From assembly GCA_024277855.1 (NCBI GenBank), contig JAJRUJ010000067.1:1-48019 (forward strand): 48,019 nucleotides of DNA, given 5' to 3'. The position numbers and the translations under genes are program-made. How positions within the stretch are numbered: position 1 is the first letter of the stretch; each line of letters begins with the position of its first letter. This stretch comes from Candidatus Zixiibacteriota bacterium. Lineage in GTDB: Bacteria > Zixibacteria > MSB-5A5 > WJJR01 > JAJRUJ01. Under the pieces are notes generated by a model. That model made no database searches. It worked only from the letters and a program-made list of their open reading frames with translations, and was not told where the DNA came from. Of this stretch, positions 26,183 through 34,812 are shown piece after piece.

Positions 26183-27420
26183 TCGATTATCAGCAGGCCT
26201 TAAACAAACTACGGGCCAACGTCGACACACTGCCGCGCAAACGCGTGAAAATCGAAGAAGCGGCGGGATACACACTGGGCCAGAAAATCTCCGCTCGAGC
26301 CGACATGCCGACATTCGATCGGTCCGCCATGGATGGTTATGCGGTTTGTCATGCCGATCTGGCCTCGGCAACTGCGCGTAAACCGGTATGGCTGAATTTG
26401 ATCGGGACAATTTACGCCGGTGATCCGGCCCGGCCCCCGGTGAGGTCCGAGACAGCGGTCAGGATTATGACCGGGGCCGGCGTACCCCAGGGAGCCGACG
26501 CAGTGGTCATCAAAGAAAACTGCCGCGAGTCGGGTGGCCGGGTAGCTGTACAAAAACCAGTCGGTCCGGGTGAGAATATTCGCCGCCGGGGAGGAGAATT
26601 TAAGCGGGGCGCCGAGATCCTTTCTGCCGGGATGAAGATCACTCCGCCGGTTATCGGTTTGTTGGCGACAGATGGACACGCTTCAGTTTTCGTTCATCGA
26701 AAACCCCGGATCACCCTGGTAGTCACGGGAAATGAGTTGATCGCGCCGGGGAAACGTCTGCGTCAGGGCCAAATTTATGATGCGAATTCTGTTGCGGTGG
26801 GCGCGGCCTTGCACGAGATGGGGCTGAAAGCATCGGCGATCCTGCGTCTCAAAGACGACAAACCCGCGCTGAAAGATGCCCTGGCTCGCGCCCTCGGTTC
26901 AGCCGATGTCGTCATCGCTCTCGGCGGTGTTTCAGTGGGAGACCGCGATTTTGTGAAAGACATCTTTGAAGATCTGGGCGTCGAGACAATCTTCTGGCGC
27001 GTGGCGATCAAACCCGGGAAGCCAACCTATTTTGGCCGCAGCCGCAGCAAGGGCCGCACAAAAAAAACCCGGAAGCTTGTTTTCGGACTTCCGGGAAACC
27101 CGGTATCCGCTTTGGTGACATTCCACAAATTTGTCAAACCGGCTTTATCGCAGATGATGGGCACTTTAGACGAAAAACCGATCAAGCTGACGGCCACCCT
27201 GCAAAAGAAATTGCGGAAAAACACGAGTCGGCTGGAATGGGTTCGGGGTGTTCTCTCGACCCGCCGGGGGAAATTTGTGGTTGCGCCCACGACCGGACAG
27301 GATTCTCACATGCTCGGAGGTTTGGCGCACGCCAATTGCCTGATTGAATTCCCCCGGCACAAGACATCTCTGGGGAAAAATACGATCGTCGAAGTAGAAC
27401 TCCTGAATTGGAAAGTATGA
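26179..27420 (+). CDS. moeA: molybdopterin molybdenumtransferase
   Basis: 413 residues. It inserts molybdate into adenylylated molybdopterin. The motifs are in order: RADMPTFDRSAMDGYAV, VRIMTGAGVPQGADAVV, RRRGGEFKRGAEIL, VVTGNELIAPGKRLRQGQIYDANS, VIALGGVSVGDRDFVK and FGLPGNPVSALVTF, with the small C-terminal beta domain closing the protein (RLEWVRGVLS). ATG 26179 overlaps the moaCB stop (ATGA) and its own TGA overlaps the MOSC start. A basic insertion SRSKGRTKKTRKL lies just before the FGLPGNP motif and is somewhat longer than usual. Confidence 0.96.
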   Translation: MIDYQQALNKLRANVDTLPRKRVKIEEAAGYTLGQKISARADMPTFDRSAMDGYAVCHADLASATARKPVWLNLIGTIYAGDPARPPVRSETAVRIMTGAGVPQGADAVVIKENCRESGGRVAVQKPVGPGENIRRRGGEFKRGAEILSAGMKITPPVIGLLATDGHASVFVHRKPRITLVVTGNELIAPGKRLRQGQIYDANSVAVGAALHEMGLKASAILRLKDDKPALKDALARALGSADVVIALGGVSVGDRDFVKDIFEDLGVETIFWRVAIKPGKPTYFGRSRSKGRTKKTRKLVFGLPGNPVSALVTFHKFVKPALSQMMGTLDEKPIKLTATLQKKLRKNTSRLEWVRGVLSTRRGKFVVAPTTGQDSHMLGGLAHANCLIEFPRHKTSLGKNTIVEVELLNWKV

Positions 27421-27875
27421 TGGACAAGTCGACACAGGAGGGCCGGGTCCTTGCTCTTTCGGTGAGCGAAAGAAAGGGGATGCCCAAGAAAAACGTGCCT
27501 TCTGTTGAAATTGTTGCCGATTGGGGAATCAAAGGCGATGCCCATGCCGGCGCAAGGCGGCGGCAGGTAAGTCTGCTGGCTGATGAGAGTATTGAAAAAA
27601 TCCGCAAAAAAGGGCTGGCAGTGCAACCGGGTGCGTTTGCCGAAAATATCACGACAATCGGAGTCGACCTGACCAACATCGCCGTCGGCGATCGAATATC
27701 GATGGGGACCGTTCAACTGGAAGTGACTCAGATTGGGAAGGAATGTCACAAACGATGTGCGATCTATGACCAGACGGGCGATTGTGTCATGCCTAAAGAG
27801 GGCATCTTTACGGTGGTGCTTACCGGCGGTATTGTCCAGAGTAACGACCTCCTGATGATTCTCAGTAACCCATAA
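27417..27875 (+). CDS. MOSC-domain protein
   Basis: 152 residues from ATG 27417, overlapping moeA by four bases (a second ATG follows at 27420). It is a stand-alone MOSC beta-barrel: GIKGDAHAGARRRQVSLLAD, QPGAFAENITTIGVDLTNIA, IGKECHKRCAIYDQTGDC. MOSC domains bind molybdenum cofactor or its sulfurated form; the conserved Cys is the likely ligand and sits here in GKECHKRCAIY, with a second Cys in GDCVMPKEG. Stand-alone MOSC proteins next to moaA/moaCB/moeA are common and are thought to pass or modify the cofactor. The exact step is unknown. Last gene of the operon. Confidence 0.88.
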   Translation: MMDKSTQEGRVLALSVSERKGMPKKNVPSVEIVADWGIKGDAHAGARRRQVSLLADESIEKIRKKGLAVQPGAFAENITTIGVDLTNIAVGDRISMGTVQLEVTQIGKECHKRCAIYDQTGDCVMPKEGIFTVVLTGGIVQSNDLLMILSNP

Positions 27876-28095
27876 TTAATTAACGAGTTATCGGTGAATA
27901 TATCGTCCCGGCCCGGTGACAATCAGACGGCCGACGGAAAGATTTATTCTCCTTCTGTCACAGATTGCCAACACTGAAGCGTAAATCCCCCGTATAGCTC
28001 GCTGTAGATTATAACGGTGGGGCGTGCAACAACCATTTTCTTCCCCGTTTCTTAGTTCAATTGTTTGTATATCGGGGCCTTATGAGGAATGACCA

Positions 28096-30183
28096 ATGGA
28101 CCAGGCAAACATCCACAAGATTAGGAATATCGGCATTGTCGCCCATATCGACGCCGGCAAGACGACGACCACCGAGCGTATTTTGTTTTTTACCGGCATG
28201 ATTCATAAGTTGGGTGAAGTCCATAACGGTCAGGCCGTGATGGATTTTATGAAACAGGAACAAGAGCGCGGGATCACCATCTCCTCGGCGGCGATCACCA
28301 CCGATTGGAACGGCCATCAGGTCAACATCATCGATACCCCCGGGCATATCGATTTTACCCTCGAAGTGGAACGGTCCCTGCGAGTACTCGACGGCATCAT
28401 CATGGTTTTCTGCGCGGTTGGCGGCGTAGAGCCGCAAAGTGAAACTGTGTGGCATCAGGCCGACCGGTACAAGGTGCCGCGCATCGCCTTCGTCAACAAG
28501 CTCGATCGCAGCGGGGCCAATATGTTCCAAACGGTCGAGGCGATGAATGAGATGCTGGGAGCCCATGCCGTGCCGTTTCAACTGCCGATCGGTGAGGAAG
28601 ACAATTTCGAGGGCATTATCGATCTGGTGACCATGAAAGCGACATACTACGATGGACTGCAACGCGTGGAAAAAGATATCCCCGCTGAATTGCTGCCGAA
28701 AGCGCGGGAAGCCCATAATAGTATGGTGGCGACCCTGGCTGATTACGATGATACGCTTATGGAAAAATATCTTGAGGAAGAAGAAATCACCATCGAGGAT
28801 ATCATCCGGGCGGCGCGCACCGCTGTCCTGGGGATTTGTATTACCCCGGTATTTTGCGGTTCGGCTTTCAAGAACAGGGGAATCCAGTTGCTGCTGGATG
28901 CCGTGGTGAATTACCTGCCCTCGCCGATCGACCGGGGCATGGTGCGTGGTATTGACATTGAAGATGCCGCAAGGACAATTACCCGCCGTCCATCGACACG
29001 CGGGCCGTTTTCCGCACTGGCTTTTAAAATCATCAACGATGCGTTTGTCGGCCAGCAGACATTTGTCCGGGTGTATTCCGGCGAATTGAAGGCCGGCACC
29101 TATGTTTTCAACTCCACCCGTTGCAAGCGCGAGCGGATTAGTCGGATCATGCGCATTCGGGCCGGCGACCGCCAGGATATGAACGAGATCAAGGCCGGTG
29201 ATATTGCGGCATTGATCGGCCTGAAATCAACGGTTACCGGCGATACGCTGTGCGCCGAGGAAGCGCCGATCATGCTGGAAAGAATCTATTATCCCGAAAC
29301 GGTGCTTGACTTGCGTATCGAATCTGAAGACAAGAAAAACCGGGATAAATTAGGCACGGCCTTAAGGAAAATCGCCTTGGAGGACCCGTCTTTCACGGTC
29401 AATTTCGACGAGGAAACCGAAGAGACAATTATCTCGGGAATGGGTGAGCTGCACCTGGACGTAATCATCGATCGGCTGAAGACCGAACATAAAGTCGCCA
29501 TCAAAGTCGGCGAACCTGCCGTGGCGTTTCGCGAGACAATCACTGCCGAATGCCGCCACAATTACAAGTACAAAAAACAAACCGGCGGTAAAGGACAATT
29601 TGCCCATATCGAATTCCGCATTGAGCCAAATCCGGGTGAGGGCATCGAATTTGTCAGCCACGTCACCGGCGGGCGCATCCCCAAGGAATACATTCCCGGG
29701 GTGGAGAAGGGATTCCGCAGCGCGGCAGAAAAGGGACTGGTGGCCGGATTCCCGATGGTCGATCTGAAATTCGTCCTGACTGACGGCTCGCACCATGAAG
29801 TCGATTCCAGTGAAATGACCTTTCGCATCTGTACGACCCAGGCGTTAAAAGAGATCATCCACAAGGCCAAACCGCAGTTGTTGGAGCCGATGATGAAAAT
29901 CGAGGTCAACACGCCGGATGAATACCTGGGGGACATCATTGCCGATATTCATCGCCGTCGCGGGAAAATTGAAAGCCAGCGACGTTTTCGTAAGGGTGCG
30001 CAGAAGATAAACGGGACCGTCCCGCTCAAAGAAATGTTCGGTTACGCCTCGACGATTCGCACGCTTTCCAGCGGTCGGGCAAGTTATTCGATGGAATTTT
30101 TAAATTATCACCCGCTTCCGAAGAGACTTGAAGAGGAAGTCATCGCCGAACGGTTAAAAAAACGAGAAGAACAACGCGGTTGA
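28096..30183 (+). CDS. fusA: elongation factor G (possibly a secondary paralogue)
   Basis: 695 residues. A translational GTPase that moves tRNA-mRNA through the ribosome. GTPase motifs: [20 protein letters not shown] (G1), [11 protein letters not shown] (G2), [17 protein letters not shown] (G3), [11 protein letters not shown] (G4) and [10 protein letters not shown] (G5). Domains II-V follow, with [14 protein letters not shown] and the domain IV loop region. It stands alone rather than beside rpsL, rpsG and tuf, and has ISSAA and VMDFM where the housekeeping form usually has ITSAA and TMDWM, which suggests a paralogue such as those in the spd/EF-G2 groups. Whether another copy exists cannot be seen here. 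ATG 28096 has GAGGAATG ahead. Confidence 0.92.
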   Translation: MDQANIHKIRNIGIVAHIDAGKTTTTERILFFTGMIHKLGEVHNGQAVMDFMKQEQERGITISSAAITTDWNGHQVNIIDTPGHIDFTLEVERSLRVLDGIIMVFCAVGGVEPQSETVWHQADRYKVPRIAFVNKLDRSGANMFQTVEAMNEMLGAHAVPFQLPIGEEDNFEGIIDLVTMKATYYDGLQRVEKDIPAELLPKAREAHNSMVATLADYDDTLMEKYLEEEEITIEDIIRAARTAVLGICITPVFCGSAFKNRGIQLLLDAVVNYLPSPIDRGMVRGIDIEDAARTITRRPSTRGPFSALAFKIINDAFVGQQTFVRVYSGELKAGTYVFNSTRCKRERISRIMRIRAGDRQDMNEIKAGDIAALIGLKSTVTGDTLCAEEAPIMLERIYYPETVLDLRIESEDKKNRDKLGTALRKIALEDPSFTVNFDEETEETIISGMGELHLDVIIDRLKTEHKVAIKVGEPAVAFRETITAECRHNYKYKKQTGGKGQFAHIEFRIEPNPGEGIEFVSHVTGGRIPKEYIPGVEKGFRSAAEKGLVAGFPMVDLKFVLTDGSHHEVDSSEMTFRICTTQALKEIIHKAKPQLLEPMMKIEVNTPDEYLGDIIADIHRRRGKIESQRRFRKGAQKINGTVPLKEMFGYASTIRTLSSGRASYSMEFLNYHPLPKRLEEEVIAERLKKREEQRG

Positions 30184-30655
30184 CCGGGATGGTCCTTAAA
30201 ATACCTTCCCGTCCGGGAAGAAGTCCGGGATTTGATTTGACTGCGTTACAGTACGGTCGCCCACAGGCAAACACCTGATTCGACCGAAATTTACTATTAT
30301 CCCCGCTTCGATCGTTTTGCGCTACCGGACAGCGTGATCAATTCGTGCCCGGCGTGGCCTGCCGGATGATCTTGTGTTGAGAATCCTGAAGAACGGTTGA
30401 TGATCGGGTGGAATAGGTTTTACACCAACTGGATACAGCATACAAGGTTGCATCAACTCTCTCGTGTTCTGATCCTGCAGTCCTTTGATCGGTTGGCCGT
30501 ACGATAATCCATCATCTTAAAAAAATGACGAGGGGTGTCCTTTCACAAAGTAATCGAAAACAAAAAGCATTCAAAAAAGACTAATTGGGTCGGACACTGC
30601 CTTGGATAAAACAGGTTGTTCTGATGTTACCGGAATCTACCGTCGGCGGCCGGGT
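30184..30655 (+). other. intergenic region between convergent genes
   Basis: 472 bases between two genes that point at each other. I see no convincing gene. A short self-complementary element (CTTCCCGTCCGGGAAG, 30205-30220) follows the EF-G stop but lacks a T-run, so it is a weak terminator candidate at best. The plus-strand frame that starts at 30585 is antisense to the membrane protein gene. Confidence 0.4.
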
Positions 30656-31627
30656 TTATCGCACGAGTTTTTTGAGACTTTTCAGGAAAGGAAGAATCTG
30701 GGTCACTTCTATAAGGGTCATCCATAATCGCGCAACAACCGCGATGATTGCCGCGATCCCCGGCGGCATGGTCGCGCTGAATAAAAACATAAGAGTTCCT
30801 TCACGAACCCCAATGCCGCCGGGCGCAAAGATAGCCAGGAAGCCCAGGAGATACGCCGCGCTGAATTTGGCACCGGTCTCCAGGAATTCTCCACCGGAGA
30901 TCCCGATCCCTTTCAGCAGACACCAAAACGAGCTGCCGTAAAGAACCCAGGGGACAATATAGATCGAGAGCAGGAAGAGGTTCTGAAACATGGTGAGATT
31001 AACCACCAGCGGCTCACGCCCCAAAAATCGCATGAGCATATTCAGACCTCTCCGGAATAGGGGTGGGTACAAGACGATCGCGCCAATCCCCCCCACAATG
31101 ATGAACGGAAAGACAAGTGTGTCATGGAGTACCTCTGTCCCCAGTATTACCAGAATAAAAATGATCCCCGAAAGGAGAGTAAAAACCTGATGGAGCGAAG
31201 CCGATACGATCGCAACCGAACTGGAAAGCCCTTCCTGGCGAAGCAGATAAATCATCCCCAGTACAGACCAGATTTTACCGGGAAGGTATTTCCCCAGATT
31301 CGCCAGGGCGGCAATTCGGAACAACGAAACAAATCCTAATCTGCAATCTGATATTTGTGTGATCAGATATCGCCAGAGCAAAACAAGGATGATCGACACC
31401 GACCAAAGGATGGCGGCGGCGAGGATCAGCCAGCCGAGATGGATCTGCCATTGGTAGGAACGAATTTCTGACCATTCCGTCCAAATGGAATGCGCCATGA
31501 AATAAGTGATCACCACCAACGCGATGGCGAAGAAAACTCCCATCCACTTCTGTCTTGACCCCCGTAGCATGGGCGGTCCGGACTTACCTTCCGGAGTCGA
31601 GTCGATATTTAGATCTTCTAAGTCCAT
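30656..31627 (-). CDS. flippase-like / lysylphosphatidylglycerol synthase TM-region family membrane protein
   Basis: 323 residues from ATG 31627 (a GTG at 31633 is possible). It is an integral membrane protein with about eight hydrophobic segments, including WMGVFFAIALVVITYFMAHS, LGWLILAAAILWSVSIILVL, the charged loop FRIAALANLGKYLPGKIWSV, ASLHQVFTLLSGIIFILVIL and the C-terminal AAYLLGFLAIFAPGGIGVRE. NLGKYLPGKIW and FAPGGIGVREG are the two conserved loops of the TIGR00374/UPF0104-type family, related to the transmembrane part of MprF. MprF moves aminoacylated lipids; stand-alone members often sit near glycosyltransferases and are proposed lipid-linked flippases. No such neighbour here, so its substrate is unknown. 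Confidence 0.8.
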   Translation of the reverse strand: MDLEDLNIDSTPEGKSGPPMLRGSRQKWMGVFFAIALVVITYFMAHSIWTEWSEIRSYQWQIHLGWLILAAAILWSVSIILVLLWRYLITQISDCRLGFVSLFRIAALANLGKYLPGKIWSVLGMIYLLRQEGLSSSVAIVSASLHQVFTLLSGIIFILVILGTEVLHDTLVFPFIIVGGIGAIVLYPPLFRRGLNMLMRFLGREPLVVNLTMFQNLFLLSIYIVPWVLYGSSFWCLLKGIGISGGEFLETGAKFSAAYLLGFLAIFAPGGIGVREGTLMFLFSATMPPGIAAIIAVVARLWMTLIEVTQILPFLKSLKKLVR

Positions 31628-32065
31628 CCTCACTAATCGTATGCTCGGCCGCTTGATAAGGCAATACGATTATCATCCGGCCCATTCTTCGGGTAAAATA
31701 ACCTGCCAATCCACTCGTCGATCAGTTGGACAATAGTATAGTAATGAAAGTATTCTCTCAACTCCTGCATAGCATCGTGCGTTCAAGGTAATATATCTCT
31801 CTTAGAGATTCGTGATGACCTCGATTTGCCGCGACAAAAACACGGTTTGCGCCTAAACTCCTATCGTTCAGGCAACTTGACGGATGTCGGAAAGCTTGCT
31901 GCAAGCCGGCGTGTACGCCCGGGACTGGGTGCGGCAGGTGGTCTGCCTTGTTTAATCAGCCGGATATCGGCCATGCCATTCTGGAATGATATCCCCGTTC
32001 GGGAAGACTGATGACCAGATCCACGCGGAAGATTTTCTCTCCGCAAGAGATCCGGTATTCGTTGG

Positions 32066-32291
32066 TTAAGGATTTAGTGTCTGTGACCTGTTTTCACCGA
32101 GGCGCGGATTCTCCGGGCAGAGCTTGCGGTTGATCAGACCGATCCATCGTCTTTTCATACCGGAATCTCTCGTTATAGAATGTCTGCCGCGAAATCCTAA
32201 AATGACAACTGGTTTTGCCGACATTACTTCGTTGCTCGGCATACTCCCCTGCCCGCAGTTTACACTGGATGCCCCATTTCGCTTTTGACAT
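32066..32291 (-). pseudogene. decayed N-terminal fragment of an IS481-type (HTH + integrase) transposase
   Basis: From ATG 32291 the frame reads MSKAKWGIQCKLRAGEYAEQ, then NVGKTSCHFRISRQTFY and RFRYEKTMD, closely resembling the helix-turn-helix start of IS481-like transposases (K.R...YA...GNV.KTCR.FGISR.TFY.WK..YEK). The family's next motif, GLINRKPCPENPKLR, appears as GLINRKLCPENPRL in a different frame ~20 codons further, so a frameshift lies near 32140. The DDE integrase domain is not recognisable; 31634-32066 contains only broken frames that may be more decayed remains. No terminal inverted repeats were found. The rest of 31634-32455 looks non-coding. Confidence 0.6.
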
Positions 32292-32455
32292 AGTTGATCA
32301 TCTTCCAGAGCAAGCCGATAAAAGTCATCAAATGTATTAACCGAAGTCGGTCGATTCACCCCTCGGCAGGCAACAACGCTATCAACCGGAGACAATCATA
32401 ACTCCAGTTGACACGTAGAGGTTTGGTCATAGATTGCTCTGAGGAGACAATGACA

Positions 32456-33811
32456 ATGCCCAAGGCCGCCCGCGACATTATCTTAGACTCAATTGCCGAT
32501 GGTGTATTCACCGTCGATCGTGAGTGGAAGATTACCATGTTCAACAAGGCCGCTGAAAAAATGACCGGCATCAGCCGTGAGGACGCCATCGGCCGACGGT
32601 GTTGCGATGTTTTTCGGGCCAGCATCTGCGAGACAGAGTGCGCGCTGAATCAAACTCTGCAAACAGGAAAGTCGCTGATCAATCGTGAAATTTATATTCT
32701 CAATGCTGAAGGACAGCGGGTACCGGTAAGTATCTCTACCGCCTTATTGCAGGATGAAAACGGCGTGGTTATCGGTGGAGTGGAAACTTTCCGTGATCTT
32801 TCGGTAATCAAACAATTGCGCAAAGAGCTGAAGGGACATTTCTCCTTCGCTGATATCATCAGTCGCAATCACAAAATGCAGGAACTTTTCAATATTCTCC
32901 CCGGGATTGCCACCTCGCCGAGCACGGTCCTAATCGAGGGAGAGAGCGGGACCGGTAAGGAACTTTTTGCGCGCGCGGTGCACGATTATAGCCCTCGCAA
33001 GTCCAAGCCGTTTATTGTGGTCAACTGCGGTGCGCTACCCGATACGCTTTTGGAATCGGAATTGTTCGGCTACCGCGCGGGCGCGTTCACCGATGCCAAA
33101 AAAGACAAACCCGGCCGCCTGGCCCTTGCCGAAGGGGGAACGATATTCTTGGATGAAATCGGCGATATCTCCCCGGCGATGCAAGTGCGCTTGTTACGAG
33201 TCTTGCAGGACCGGACCTACGAACCGCTCGGCGCGACTGAAACAATTACCGCCGACGTCCGGGTGGTAACAGCCACCAACAAAGACCTTAGTCAATTGGT
33301 GAAGGACGGCAAATTCCGCAGTGATTTGTATTATCGGATCAATGTCGTCCGCTTGTATCTTCCCCCGCTTCGCGAACGCAAGGAAGATATTCCGCTTTTA
33401 GTGGAGAACTTTGTCTCGCGATTCAATCGACTGATGAGCAAAAATATCAGCGGTGTCTCTCAACAAGTCATGGCTGTGTTGGCGGCGCATGATTTTCCCG
33501 GTAACATCCGGGAACTGGAAAACATTATTGAACATGCCTTCGTACTTTGCCCCGGCGGGGTGATCGAATTACGCCATCTACCGGATATGTTTGCCAAAGC
33601 AGGCGGAACAATTACCGAAACGGCGGCCTCGGTCACATCGCTCGAACAGATGGAACGAATTTTCATCGTCGATGCCTTAAAACGCAATAACTGGAACCGA
33701 CTGGCGGCGGCTCGGGAATTAGGTATTCACAAAAGCACCCTCTTCCGCAAAATCAAGAGATTGGTAATCGAATTGCCGCCACAAGATGGTCGGATGTCGG
33801 GCGGGGTATAG
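32456..33811 (+). CDS. sigma-54-dependent transcriptional activator with PAS sensor (ORP-regulator-like)
   Basis: 451 residues from ATG 32456 (GAGGAG about nine bases ahead; ATG 32450 is in frame but too close to it). Domains: PAS sensor ~8-118; AAA+ ATPase ~130-365 with Walker A GESGTGKE (162-169), the sigma-54 contact loop GAFTDA (209-214) instead of GAFTGA, and Walker B GGTIFLDEIGD; Fis-type helix-turn-helix at the C-terminus (RLAAARELGIHKSTLFRKIK). The PAS part has four clustered Cys (RRCCDVF and ASICETEC), a possible metal, Fe-S or redox sensor. There is no receiver domain. It is followed by a -24/-12 promoter and palindromes, so it very likely activates the cluster to its right. It ends in tandem TAG TAG. 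Confidence 0.92.
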   Translation: MPKAARDIILDSIADGVFTVDREWKITMFNKAAEKMTGISREDAIGRRCCDVFRASICETECALNQTLQTGKSLINREIYILNAEGQRVPVSISTALLQDENGVVIGGVETFRDLSVIKQLRKELKGHFSFADIISRNHKMQELFNILPGIATSPSTVLIEGESGTGKELFARAVHDYSPRKSKPFIVVNCGALPDTLLESELFGYRAGAFTDAKKDKPGRLALAEGGTIFLDEIGDISPAMQVRLLRVLQDRTYEPLGATETITADVRVVTATNKDLSQLVKDGKFRSDLYYRINVVRLYLPPLRERKEDIPLLVENFVSRFNRLMSKNISGVSQQVMAVLAAHDFPGNIRELENIIEHAFVLCPGGVIELRHLPDMFAKAGGTITETAASVTSLEQMERIFIVDALKRNNWNRLAAARELGIHKSTLFRKIKRLVIELPPQDGRMSGGV

Positions 33812-33840
33812 TAGCATAGCGCAACCCTCGACCAACTTAA

Positions 33841-33861
33841 TGGGTCGCATAATGCGACCCA
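33841..33861. promoter_or_regulatory. perfect palindrome, probable activator-binding site (UAS)
   Basis: Two 10-base arms, TGGGTCGCAT and ATGCGACCCA, around a single central A: a perfect inverted repeat 21 bases long. Its centre (33851) is ~107 bases ahead of the -24 GG, a typical distance for enhancer sites of sigma-54 activators. One-base loop and no T-run argue against a terminator of the regulator gene. The bound protein is inferred to be the PAS/AAA+/Fis activator encoded just upstream. Confidence 0.75.
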
Positions 33862-33945
33862 CTTGCCCACTATCAGATTCCTTCGATATCATATATGTCA
33901 TCGTAACCCCCTATTTATTAGCGGATTACGGCGTAGTGACATGAT

Positions 33946-33960
33946 GTCGCAAAATGCGGC
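33946..33960. promoter_or_regulatory. second, imperfect copy of the palindrome core overlapping the -24 element
   Basis: GTCGCAAAATGCGGC matches the palindrome core GTCGCATAATGCGAC (33844-33858) at 13 of 15 positions. Its last bases are also the -24 GG of the sigma-54 promoter. If the activator binds here it would compete with RNA polymerase, giving repression or autocontrol at high occupancy. The similarity is seen; function is inference. Confidence 0.5.
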
Positions 33961-33971
33961 ACACCCCTTGC
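33958..33971 (+). promoter_or_regulatory. sigma-54 (-24/-12) promoter of the ORP-like cluster
   Basis: GGCACACCCCTTGC fits the consensus TGGCAC-N5-TTGC: GG at 33958-33959 and GC at 33970-33971 with exactly ten bases between, preceded by C instead of T. The start site would fall near 33983, fifteen bases ahead of the first NifX-like gene, leaving its ribosome site inside the leader. Confidence 0.85.
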
Positions 33972-33997
33972 TTTCAAAAGCAAAAGAGGTGGGAGAA

Positions 33998-34450
33998 ATG
34001 AAAATTGCGATACCTATCTGGCAGGGGCGAATATCACCGGTAATGGATGCCGCGGCACGCGTGTTGGCCGTCGAGTATGATGGCACTTGTGAGGTCTCGC
34101 GGATCGAGGAATCTTTAGGTGATGAGTTCATCCCCCAACGAGCCAGGCATCTCGCGGATTTGGGCGTAAATGTGTTGATCTGCGGTGGCATTTCCCAACC
34201 GTTGTTGACCCTTATTGCCGCACAAGGTATCACCGTAATCCCGTGGATCACCGGGCCGGCCGAGCAAATATTGGAGGCCTACCGTAATAATCGCCTAAGC
34301 CATCCAAAATTCATGATGCCGGGATATGGCAGATGCAGACGAGGGCAAGGCCGTGGTTACGGACAAGGTTGTCGGCAACGAATGGGGCCGGGCCACAGAC
34401 AGGGACGAAAAAGAAAAGAAATAAATCAAGATGGGGAGATTCTTTCATGA
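33998..34450 (+). CDS. NifX/MTH1175-like metal-cluster-binding protein with Gly/Arg-rich tail
   Basis: 150 residues from ATG 33998 (GTGGGAG ahead). Residues ~1-105 form the dinitrogenase Fe-Mo cofactor-binding fold: MKIAIPIWQGRISPVMDAAA, VLAVEYDGTCEVSRIEES, LADLGVNVLICGGISQPLLT, WITGPAEQILEAY. Family members bind or carry Fe-Mo or Mo-Cu clusters. The usual 'V..HFG' is replaced by ISPVMDAA. The last ~40 residues are Gly/Arg-rich (GRCRRGQGRGYGQGCRQRMG), a tail also common in these clusters. It is the first gene after the sigma-54 promoter and overlaps the next gene by four bases. Most likely an orange-protein (ORP)-related component. Confidence 0.85.
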   Translation: MKIAIPIWQGRISPVMDAAARVLAVEYDGTCEVSRIEESLGDEFIPQRARHLADLGVNVLICGGISQPLLTLIAAQGITVIPWITGPAEQILEAYRNNRLSHPKFMMPGYGRCRRGQGRGYGQGCRQRMGPGHRQGRKRKEINQDGEILS

Positions 34451-34809
34451 AAATCGCGATTACCGCCCAACAGGATAATATGGATAGTCCCGTTGATCCA
34501 CGTTTTGGCCGGGCGCGCTGGTTTGTTGTCTGTGATACCGAAACAGGCGAGTATACGGCCGGCAGCAACGAGCAAAATCTGAATGCGGCCCAGGGCGCGG
34601 GGATTCAGGCCGCGCAAAATGTCGCCCGTTTGGGAGTGGAAGCGGTCATTACCGGTCATGTCGGCCCAAAAGCATTTGCCACCCTCCAGGCGGCCAGGAT
34701 CAAAATCTTCACCGGTATATCCGGTACAGTTAAAGAGGCCGTCGGCGAATTTCAGGCAAAAAAATTGCAGGCCACCGATAAAGCGGACGTTGAGGGACAC
34801 TGGGTGTAA
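34447..34809 (+). CDS. NifX/MTH1175-like protein, candidate orange-protein (ORP) homologue
   Basis: 120 residues from ATG 34447, overlapping the preceding gene (ATGA), with GGGGAG ahead. It is nearly the whole MTH1175-type domain: MKIAITAQQDNMDSPVDPRF, GRARWFVVCDTETGEY, AAQNVARLGVEAVITGHVGP, KAFATLQAARIKIFTGISGT. The 'DSPVDPRFGRA' loop and 'ITGHVGPKAF' are hallmarks of the subfamily that includes the Desulfovibrio orange protein, which holds a Mo-Cu-S cluster. Cluster binding in ORP is non-covalent or weak, so ligands cannot be picked here. Shared promoter and neighbours support the same system; identity as true ORP is inference. Confidence 0.85.
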   Translation: MKIAITAQQDNMDSPVDPRFGRARWFVVCDTETGEYTAGSNEQNLNAAQGAGIQAAQNVARLGVEAVITGHVGPKAFATLQAARIKIFTGISGTVKEAVGEFQAKKLQATDKADVEGHWV

Positions 34810-34812
34810 ATT

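Noticed and set aside
30205-30220. Self-complementary element after the EF-G gene as a terminator
   Set aside because: Short stem with a small loop and no following T-run.
31634-32066. Remaining transposase integrase domain
   Set aside because: Only short broken frames with uncertain similarity; not enough to support the domain.
33841-33861. Palindrome as an intrinsic terminator of the regulator gene
   Set aside because: One-base loop and no T-run; position relative to the sigma-54 promoter fits a protein-binding site better.
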